From CAYMLQ01 sp964390795 (GTDB lineage Bacteria; Verrucomicrobiota; Kiritimatiellia; RFP12; UBA1067): a DNA stretch of 17,174 nucleotides. The translations under genes and the position numbers were made by a program. How positions within the stretch are numbered: the first letter of the stretch is position 1; every line of letters begins with the position of its first letter. Below the pieces are notes generated by a model. It worked only from the letters and a program-made list of their open reading frames with translations, was not told the DNA's origin and did not search any database. The stretch lies in assembly GCA_964390795.1 (NCBI GenBank), contig CAYMLQ010000088.1:1-17174 (forward strand). The letters are read 5' to 3'. Shown here piece by piece: positions 8,011 through 12,971 of the stretch.

Positions 8011-8174
8011 AGTGAATCGGGGTAGTCAGCCTTTCCTTAATGTGTACGCGCACGGTGAATGTAAATCGTGTGCTCGCTTTTGGAAACTGTGTACACGATG
8101 CGGTCGCGAAGCGTCAGACGGTACGAGAAAAACCCTTGTACGTAAAAGTGTACGCTTCTGGCCGAGCGCGTCAA
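8011..8174. other. Non-coding stretch downstream of the oxidoreductase
   Basis: No convincing gene is seen here. TGTAC occurs four times within about 110 bases (8043, 8090, 8137, 8149). Two modest inverted repeats occur: ATCGTGT (8065-8071) with ACACGAT (8093-8099), and GAAGCGT (8108-8114) with ACGCTTC (8152-8158). Neither is followed by a T-tract, so I do not call a terminator. Short open frames in the stretch have no recognisable protein features or ribosome sites. Confidence 0.5.
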
Positions 8175-8183
8175 CAGCGAACC

Positions 8184-8493
8184 GCAATCGGATGGTGGCA
8201 GGGGGTATGGCAGGTGTGTGCGAGGAGAAGCGGAAATCGGATGATTCGGCACTATCGGAGAGTATGCACTGAGCGTTTTTCAGACAGGATGATGGCTTTA
8301 GCGGCTCAGCGGGGACGCTTCGCCCTACCCGCTGCGCGCCAGAAACACACGCTGTCCGAAGGCGGTAGGGCGAAGCGTCCCCGCTGAGCCGTCTTCCGTG
8401 TGCCCGTTCCCGGTTGAAGTTCATGGAACAGACATGCGCCCTCTTCCGTTTCCCTCGCACTGAACTGCCGCACCCCTGCCACCAACCGATTAC
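8184..8493. mobile_element. MITE-like palindromic element with terminal inverted repeats and target duplication
   Basis: The ends are inverted copies: AATCGGATGGTGGCAGGGG (8186-8204) against the reverse complement of 8473-8491, with one mismatch in 19. Similarity between the arms continues inward (GGCAG, GTGCGAGG and CGGAA blocks recur in the same order), and a perfect 28-bp inverted repeat occupies the core. CAGCGAAC occurs directly outside both ends (8175-8182 and 8494-8501), as expected of an 8-9 bp target-site duplication. No transposase is encoded, so movement would need an enzyme in trans. The parent transposon family is not recognisable from the sequence alone. Confidence 0.7.
8302..8391. 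repeat. Perfect 28-bp inverted repeat at the core of the palindromic element
   Basis: Bases 8302-8329 are exactly complementary to 8364-8391, separated by 34 bases. The arm contains GGCTCAGCGGGGACGC followed by TTCGCCCTACC. Any transcript would form a very stable hairpin. It is nearly centred in the larger element at 8184-8493, and is better preserved than the rest of the arms. Confidence 0.95.
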
Positions 8494-8560
8494 CAGCGAA
8501 CAGTACCAAAGAAAGGAGGAGTTAGGGTAGGTTCGCTCACCCCTTCAACACCGCCAGCGG

Positions 8561-8857
8561 GCGGAGCCTGACGGTCGGCTCGACGAGGTCGCGCTCGGCG
8601 AGCTGCTGGGCGACGATTATGCGGAGCGCTTTGACCGCTTCGACCTGTACCAGTTGACTTCGGTGGTCGCTGTCTGCCGCACGTCCAAGAACCTCTCCGA
8701 GGCGGGTCGCCGGCTGTTCGCCGTCTCGCGGCAGGCCAAGTCCGCGCCGAACGACGCCGACCGGCTGCGCAAATATCTCGCGCGCTTCGGCCTCACGTGG
8801 GCAGTGGCTTTGCTCCAGGGTGGCGGCGGGGACAGGAGTGTCCCCGCTCCCGGGTAG
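8561..8857 (+). pseudogene. rtcR: C-terminal fragment of RtcR, the sigma-54 activator of the RNA repair operon
   Basis: In one frame this stretch encodes LDEVALGELLGDDYAERFDR, then VVAVCRTSKNLSEAGRRLF, then AVSRQAKSAPNDADRLRKYL and ARFGLTW. From memory this matches the extreme C-terminal DNA-binding region of RtcR, whose E. coli form ends DADRLRKYLARFGLTWEAV. Intact RtcR is about 530 residues with an N-terminal CARF-like sensor and an AAA+ sigma-54 domain; both are absent. The frame is closed upstream by TAG at 8528-8530. After Trp (8798-8800) the native end is replaced by run-on through a hairpin repeat to TAG at 8855. No rtcB or rtcA is in view. I read it as the stump of a deleted gene. The frame lacks stops and keeps the motif, so the decay may be recent. 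Confidence 0.8.
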
Positions 8858-8880
8858 CGCCAAGGACAGGAGTGTCCTTG
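8826..8880. repeat. Twin hairpin repeats sharing GGACAGGAGTGTCC
   Basis: Two hairpins lie 34 bases apart, each with a GGAG loop. The first pairs GCGGGGACA (8826-8834) with TGTCCCCGC (8839-8847). The second pairs CAAGGACA (8861-8868) with TGTCCTTG (8873-8880). The stems differ by compensated changes (GGGG/CCCC against AAGG/CCTT), so the pairing itself is kept. They lie between two converging gene fragments and may be members of a dispersed intergenic repeat family. Confidence 0.85.
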
Positions 8881-8904
8881 CCCCCGGGTGGCGGAGGCGG
8901 GCGC

Positions 8905-9453
8905 TTACCGAATGTTGCCGACGCTGTTCTTGGCGGTGTCGTGCTTGGTCTTGAGCACGTTGCTGACCGAGCGGAACGCGCTTTCAGGCCGGTATTTGTT
9001 GTGGAATGGCGTGTGTCTCCCGCCCTCTTCCTTCTTCAGGCTCCACGGGTTGTTCGCCTCGAAGGCGCGACCGTTTCCGCCCGCGCGGGCGTGCGTGTCG
9101 CCGCGGCTGAGGGTCTGGCCGGTCTGAGGGTCCATGTGTGCGCTGTAGCCGGTCACGAAGCACTCCTGGAATGTTCCGCCTCCGCCGCCCGCCACCAGCC
9201 CGTAGCCGGTGATGAAGCACTCGTGCCAGGTGACGCCGCCACCCTCTGAGGATTTGCCGTGGATCGGGTTGCTTCCGGCCTGGCTGCCCTGCTGGTAGAG
9301 CGGGTTGTTGCCGGAGCGGTGATACAGGGCGGTTTCGCTGTCCCACCGCAGGCCGCGGAAGAGCAGGTCGTTGCCGACTGCGGAGCCGGCCCGCGGGGTG
9401 CCGCTGGCGTCGAAGAAGCGCGGCGCGCCGAAGTCGTCGTAAACCGTGCGTCC
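8905..9453 (-). pseudogene. RHS/YD-repeat core C-terminal remnant
   Basis: Immediately after the sialate esterase TAA, and in the same frame, 182 open codons run to a TAA at 8905. The first part reads GRTVYDDFGAPRFFDASG and GSAVGNDLLFRGLRWDSETALY, which matches the last YD repeat and the start of the RHS-associated core. The usual YYYRARYYDP stretch is lost or replaced by a Gly-rich insert, and MDPQTGQTLSRGD resembles the end of the core. The tail (NNPWSLKKEEGGRHTPFHNK onward) would sit where variable RHS toxin tips lie. There is no start codon or ribosome site at the front, so it is most likely a displaced fragment. RHS proteins are large secreted or surface polymorphic-toxin carriers. Family identity is fairly sure; expression is doubtful. 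Confidence 0.65.
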
Positions 9454-11631
9454 TTACTTCACGAAGACCGTCAGGCGGCGGGTGGCGTAGGCTCCGCCGT
9501 TACCCATGAAGGTGTAGTCCGGGTGCTCGCCGCCCGCGTTGTTGCCGATGCCGATATCGCAGGCGCCGCCGCCGTTGAAATTGTTGAAAGCGAAGAGCGT
9601 CACCTTGTTCTTCCACGCGTGAATCTGCATGGAGCCGTAGCCGCCGTCGCCGGCGGCCTGGTCGTCGAAGTCATACTTGCGGCCGTCCGCGCCGGGCAGG
9701 CCGAGCCCGTTCGGGTTGCCGTAGTTGGCGTCCCAGAACTCGATGTTGCCGCCGTCTGAATTATCGAGCGTCGGCACGCCCTCGACGTTCGAGCGCACGG
9801 TCAGGTTGCTGACTTTTGCCTGGTGGCGGATGCCGCTCTTGGCGTAGGGGATGCCGAGCCGCTTGGCGTCTTTGGCGAAGGCGTCCATGGAGGCGAAGAC
9901 GTAGCGGATGCTGCCTGCATTGTCCTGGAGCTGGAGCACGTAGGCGACCTGCGAGAAGGCGCCCGCGCCCGCGCTGGCGTCGGTCTCGTAGGTGGGCGCG
10001 GCGGCGCCGAAGTTCGGGTTGGCGGGCAGGTCGATCTCGTAGACCTTGCGGAAGCCTGTAAGTTCGGGCAGGGAGAGGACGCCGCCGAGCGCGGGCTTGT
10101 TGCCGCAGCGGAAGGCGCCCGCGGGCAGGCCGAGGCCGTTGACGAGGTTGGGTTCGGCGAGCTGGTCCCAGGCGAAGCGCATGGCCATGGGCGCGGTCAC
10201 GCCGGCGGAGGAGAGCACGACGGTGGCGCCTTCGATCACGGCGTCGGCAGGCTTGAACAGGCCGTCGGGCCCGCACAGCTCGAACCAGGTGGGGGCTTTG
10301 CCGTCGCGAGTCTTCAGTCCGTCCGCGAAGTCGAAAGCGATGCGCAGCTTCGGGCCTTCGACGGCGAAGGACTTGAAGACCGGGCCTTCCCAGCGGACGT
10401 CCTTGTGGCCGTAGGTGCGGTTCAGCGCCTGGTTGGCCATGCGCAGGCCCACGTCCTGCTTGTTGCGCGGGTGGATGTCCTTGACGTTGCCGACGTCGTT
10501 GATGACGGTGTAGCCGCTGTTGGTGATGGCGGCCGGCACGGCGGCCTGGGCCTCCCAGATGCCGGCCAGGGCCGCGGGGTTGCCGCCGTAGGTGTAGGGC
10601 GCGAGCTGCACGAGGTAGTAGGGGAAGTCGCCCTGGCCCCAGACGGCGCGCCAGCCGTTGACGAGCGCCTTGGTCTTCTCGAGGTAGAGCATGCCTTCGC
10701 CGTTGTTTGAGCAGCCCTGATACCAGATCGCGCCCTTAATGGCAAAGGGCACGAGGCCTGCGACCATGCCGTTGAAGAGCACGGTGGGCTCCTGATGTCG
10801 GCCCTGTTCCGTTGGGAAGGTCAGGTTCGACGGGAAGGCGGGAGAGGCTCCGACTGGCTGGCCTGCGGCGGTTTTGATCTGGGCGTCGGCGATCCACGCC
10901 TGCATGGCCGCCACATAGTCGGCCAACACTTTCTTATGCAGGTCGGACTTCGGGTCGGCGGTGTCGACGCGCTCCTTGATGCCGGCCAGTTCGGGCAGGC
11001 CCGCGAAGCCGCAGGGGGGCGTCCAGGGCTCGATGCGGGTGCCGCCCCACGAGCAGTTGATGAGTCCGACCGGGATCTTCAGCGCCTGGTGCAGGCGGCG
11101 GCCGAAGAGAAAGGCCACGGCCGACTCGTCGCCGATGCCCTCGGGCGTGGTGACCTCCCAGTTGGCGTTGATGTCGCTCTCGGGGACGGGCTTGAAGTTC
11201 TTGGGCGCCTTGAAGTGGCGGATCAGCGGAAAGTTCGCGCTGGCGATCTCCTGCTCGGCGTTGTCGATGTTGCGCATGATCCACTCCATGTTGGACTGCC
11301 CGGAGCAGAACCAGACCTCGCCGACAACCACGTTCTGCAGCTCGATGGCGTTGGAGGCGGTGACCGTGAAGACGGCGGGCTGGTCAGAGGCCTTGAGCGC
11401 GTCGAGCGTGAGCTGCCACGTGCCGTCGGCCTTGGCCGTGGTCTCTTTCTTCTGGCCTGCGAACGCGACCGTGACTTTCTCGCTGGGGTCGGCCCAGCCC
11501 CAGACAGGCACCGGCTGCCCCTGCTGGAGGACCATGTCGTTGCCGAAGATGTGGGGGAGCTTGACGGCGGCCTGCACGGAGACGGCCAGCAGGCCGAGGC
11601 CAGCCAGCGCAGTGAAACGGAGACTCTTCAT
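9454..11631 (-). CDS. Secreted sialate O-acetylesterase (SGNH-type)
   Basis: The 725-residue protein starts at the ATG at 11631, with AAAGGGA seven bases before it. Starting further upstream would put 48 non-signal-like residues ahead of the clear signal peptide MKSLRFTALAGLGLLAVSVQA. The nucleophile motif FCSGQSNMEW is at 108-117 (Ser113). INCSWGGTRIEPW (191-203) and IWYQGCSNN (302-310) form the other conserved blocks, and DIHPRNK (Asp385, His387) supplies the rest of the triad. The family removes O-acetyl groups from sialic acids or acetylated plant and mucin glycans, exposing them to other hydrolases. The final ~180 residues (about 545-725) form an extra domain that I do not recognise as part of the esterase and which may bind carbohydrate. 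It is transcribed alone, divergent from the small-gene island at 11.7 kb. Confidence 0.92.
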   Translation of the reverse strand: MKSLRFTALAGLGLLAVSVQAAVKLPHIFGNDMVLQQGQPVPVWGWADPSEKVTVAFAGQKKETTAKADGTWQLTLDALKASDQPAVFTVTASNAIELQNVVVGEVWFCSGQSNMEWIMRNIDNAEQEIASANFPLIRHFKAPKNFKPVPESDINANWEVTTPEGIGDESAVAFLFGRRLHQALKIPVGLINCSWGGTRIEPWTPPCGFAGLPELAGIKERVDTADPKSDLHKKVLADYVAAMQAWIADAQIKTAAGQPVGASPAFPSNLTFPTEQGRHQEPTVLFNGMVAGLVPFAIKGAIWYQGCSNNGEGMLYLEKTKALVNGWRAVWGQGDFPYYLVQLAPYTYGGNPAALAGIWEAQAAVPAAITNSGYTVINDVGNVKDIHPRNKQDVGLRMANQALNRTYGHKDVRWEGPVFKSFAVEGPKLRIAFDFADGLKTRDGKAPTWFELCGPDGLFKPADAVIEGATVVLSSAGVTAPMAMRFAWDQLAEPNLVNGLGLPAGAFRCGNKPALGGVLSLPELTGFRKVYEIDLPANPNFGAAAPTYETDASAGAGAFSQVAYVLQLQDNAGSIRYVFASMDAFAKDAKRLGIPYAKSGIRHQAKVSNLTVRSNVEGVPTLDNSDGGNIEFWDANYGNPNGLGLPGADGRKYDFDDQAAGDGGYGSMQIHAWKNKVTLFAFNNFNGGGACDIGIGNNAGGEHPDYTFMGNGGAYATRRLTVFVK

Positions 11632-11767
11632 CGGATTTCCCTTTGTGTGTTGAGGAACGCGTGTTCCAACGTTCGATGTTGGGTGCAAGCATAGCCGATT
11701 TTCCGTTTGAGACCAAGGAGAAGTTGAGGAACTACCCGTCATACAAGGCTCATCTCCTGACGGAGGA
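11632..11767. promoter_or_regulatory. Divergent intergenic region with overlapping short inverted repeats
   Basis: This 136-bp gap separates the leftward esterase from the rightward small ORF. It contains GGAAC-GCGT-GTTCC (11654-11667), overlapping by two bases CCAAC-GTTCGAT-GTTGG (11666-11682). Two adjoining dyads in a divergent promoter region could be operator sites. No strong -35/-10 pair was found. Confidence 0.3.
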
Positions 11768-11947
11768 ATGCACATCTCTTGGAATTGCCCTTTCTGTGGT
11801 CAAATTCACGATACTGATCGAGAAGAGAGCGCTAGCCCCCAGATCTGGTTCTGTGAGAATGGTGAAGGCATTGCACTCGTAGAATGGAGCACCATCGAAC
11901 CATTGACCACATGGGAAGCGGTGAAGCGAATGAAAGGTTCCTTGTAA
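11768..11947 (+). CDS. 59-residue CxxC protein of unknown function
   Basis: An ATG at 11768 opens a 59-codon frame ending at TAA 11945-11947. It begins MHISWNCPFCGQIHDTDREE and ends AVKRMKGSL. CPFC near residues 7-10 is a zinc-knuckle-like pair, and a further Cys lies near residue 29 (IWFCENGEG). Composition is protein-like, with regular hydrophobic and Trp spacing (ALVEWSTIEPLTTWEAV). GGAGG lies only one base before the ATG, closer than ideal, which weakens the start. Base composition is clearly less GC-rich than the flanking genes, as for the DUF4160-DUF2442 pair next to it, so it probably arrived with the same accessory DNA. I recognise no family. It may bind a metal or nucleic acid; that is speculation. 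Confidence 0.5.
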   Translation: MHISWNCPFCGQIHDTDREESASPQIWFCENGEGIALVEWSTIEPLTTWEAVKRMKGSL

Positions 11948-11956
11948 GCACCCGGA

Positions 11957-11984
11957 CATGTAATCCGTCGCATGTAATCCGTCG
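11957..11984 (+). repeat. Perfect 14-bp tandem duplication
   Basis: CATGTAATCCGTCG occurs twice back to back (11957-11970 and 11971-11984), 22 bases upstream of the extended -10 of the DUF4160 promoter. It could be a replication-slippage duplication or a repeated regulator site. Confidence 0.9.
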
Positions 11985-12005
11985 CTTCCCGTCTCCTCCG
12001 CAGCG

Positions 12006-12014
12006 TGGTATACT
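12006..12014 (+). promoter_or_regulatory. Extended -10 promoter for the DUF4160-DUF2442 pair
   Basis: TGG-TATACT (12006-12014) matches the extended -10 pattern TGn-TATAAT with one mismatch in the hexamer. The -35 position (around 11986) is poor, as is common for extended -10 promoters. Transcription from about 12021 would give a leader of about 53 nt before the ATG at 12074. Confidence 0.45.
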
Positions 12015-12073
12015 CTGCAACACAAGGGATCAAATGCTGTTCGTTTTGCATCGACAGCAGAAAGGACAATACC

Positions 12074-12346
12074 ATGCCGACCATTTCGATTTTCTACGGG
12101 ATTCTGATCCGATTGTTCTTCCATGATACCGACAAGCACCATGCTCCACACATCCATGCTGAGTACCAAGGCGACGTTGCGGTTTACTCGATTAAGGATG
12201 GAGCCGTGTTAACCGGCAGCATCCCGCCCAAGAAACACAAACTTGTTGTTGCTTGGATTGAGATTCATCAAGAAGATCTGATGGCGGATTGGGAACTGGC
12301 CGTAAATGGGCAGAATCCGTTACCCATTCGAGGATTGGATCAATGA
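12074..12346 (+). CDS. DUF4160 domain protein
   Basis: The 90-residue protein starts at an ATG eight bases after AAAGGA. It fills the whole DUF4160 family length: MPTISIFYGILIRLFFHD at 1-18, the His-rich KHHAPHIHAEYQGD at 21-34, GSIPPKKHKLVVAWIEIHQE at 48-67, and LMADWELA at 69-76. The family is small and uncharacterised and is often encoded with a DUF2442 protein, in pairs that resemble toxin-antitoxin modules. The clustered histidines (22, 23, 26, 28) could bind metal. Its TGA overlaps the ATG of the DUF2442 gene (ATGA), so the two are translationally coupled. It has its own promoter, and its lower GC content than the flanking genes points to horizontal acquisition. Confidence 0.88.
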   Translation: MPTISIFYGILIRLFFHDTDKHHAPHIHAEYQGDVAVYSIKDGAVLTGSIPPKKHKLVVAWIEIHQEDLMADWELAVNGQNPLPIRGLDQ

Positions 12347-12630
12347 GAATAGAGCAGGTCACACCAAAGAAAAACGGCATGCTTCAGATTGTCTCCGAAG
12401 ACGGACGCACCGGCCTTTTCGACGTGACGCCATTCCTCGACTCTGAGGCTTTTAAGCCATTGAAGGATTGGCGCGAGTTTTCCCTTGTCCGCAATGGCGG
12501 CTATTTCATCGAGTGGCAATGCGGTGCCGACCTTTCTGCCGACACCATTGAAGTTCGGTGGCGAAGAGTGAATGACGACCAAGCCCAACAAAGTGGCGGA
12601 GGCGACGGGATACCGCCGCCTCACCGCTGA
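12343..12630 (+). CDS. DUF2442 domain protein with attC-encoded tail
   Basis: The 95-residue protein begins at the ATG that overlaps the DUF4160 stop. Residues 1-74 match DUF2442: MRIEQVTPKKNGMLQIVSED, LFDVTPFLDSEAFKPLKDW and FIEWQCGADLSADTIEVRW. The family is a common partner of DUF4160, and the pair is generally thought to act together, possibly as a toxin-antitoxin-like module, although which partner does what is not established. Residues 81-95 (AQQSGGGDGIPPPHR) fall entirely inside the attC-like site at 12583-12638 and are not part of the family. Run-on of the reading frame into the recombination site is common for integron cassette genes. Confidence 0.85.
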   Translation: MRIEQVTPKKNGMLQIVSEDGRTGLFDVTPFLDSEAFKPLKDWREFSLVRNGGYFIEWQCGADLSADTIEVRWRRVNDDQAQQSGGGDGIPPPHR

Positions 12631-12638
12631 CGTTCGGC
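12583..12638 (+). repeat. Integron attC-like recombination site
   Basis: The 56-bp site starts with GCCCAAC (R'', fits RYYYAAC) at 12583-12589 and ends with GTTCGGC (R') at 12632-12638, its inverse with one mismatch. The R' departs from GTTRRRY at its fourth base. Between them, AGTGGCGGAGGCGACGG (12592-12608) pairs with CCGCCGCCTCACCGCT (12613-12628) across a GATA loop, with one extra base on the left arm and an unpaired spacer next to each core. An extrahelical base and spacer on a short imperfect hairpin are the defining attC architecture, and 56 bp is near the usual minimum length. The upstream ORF ends inside it, and the next ATG lies 13 bp beyond it. Confidence 0.7.
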
Positions 12639-12650
12639 ACAGAGCATCGC

Positions 12651-12869
12651 ATGAGCATCTTTGACCTGTTCAGAAAGAACAAAGCCGACTTCGATACCCG
12701 ACTGTTCGGCAAGTGGCGCTTGCAGCAGTCTCAGCAGGATCTGCCGGCTGCCGAAGACGCCGTTGCGGAGTTTTCACCCGATGGAGCGCTGACCAAACAA
12801 ACGCCAATAGCTCTGCGTCCTTCGCGTCCTCTGCGCGAAATTGGCTTTAAGTCGAAAGACACACAGTGA
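12651..12869 (+). pseudogene. Truncated cassette gene, N-terminal part only
   Basis: The ATG lies 13 bases after the attC-like site, a typical place for a cassette gene start; the upstream CAGAG is only a weak ribosome site. Residues 1-48 look like a genuine soluble protein start (MSIFDLFRKNKADFDTRLF, GKWRLQQSQQDLPAAE, AVAEFSPDGAL), and the FGKW...FSPDG pattern suggests a small beta-barrel-like fold. From about residue 50 the frame runs into low-complexity 9-bp repeat DNA (RPSRPLREIG) and stops. I infer that an insertion or deletion replaced the rest of the gene. It could instead be a short intact protein, but the repeat-encoded tail makes this unlikely. The function is unknown. Confidence 0.5.
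12811..12837 (+). repeat. Three tandem 9-bp units (CTCTGCGTC type)
   Basis: CTCTGCGTC, CTTCGCGTC and CTCTGCGCG follow one another exactly in register. The stretch encodes the odd tail of the truncated gene. It may belong to a dispersed low-complexity repeat that interrupted the gene. Confidence 0.75.
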
Positions 12870-12971
12870 TATAAGGCAGCACGCCCTTCGGCGCGGTATG
12901 CATTCGCGTTCCGGCCGGCACGGGAAGCCGCGCCGCTCCTGATCTCGCTGTGCATATTTTTCGTTCGCGCA
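12870..12971. other. Short intergenic stretch with an interrupted dyad
   Basis: GGCGCGG (12890-12896) is complementary to CCGCGCC (12928-12934), with a smaller TTCC/GGAA pair inside. It lies just past the 3' end of the leftward HzsA-like gene but has no T-tract on either strand, so it is at most a weak or factor-dependent terminator. Confidence 0.35.

Noticed and set aside
8012..8272. Possible 86-residue cysteine-containing ORF after the oxidoreductase
   Set aside because: It has no ribosome site, no family resemblance, and runs into the left arm of the palindromic element.
8537..8863. Leftward 108-codon frame
   Set aside because: It is antisense to the RtcR fragment; the sense frame matches a known protein far better.
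11664..11684. Possible second attC end (GTTCGAT / GTTGGGT)
   Set aside because: No matching R'' core or long imperfect hairpin is found at a suitable distance, and the dyads there are too short.
9823..11694. Long rightward frames antisense to the esterase
   Set aside because: Low-complexity products; the minus strand carries SGQSNMEW and DIHPRNK motifs.
11632..11775. Longer esterase start at 11775
   Set aside because: The extra 48 residues precede an obvious signal peptide, and a good Shine-Dalgarno lies before the ATG at 11631.
12890..12934. Intrinsic terminator for the HzsA-like gene
   Set aside because: A GC-rich dyad is present but there is no T-tract on either strand.
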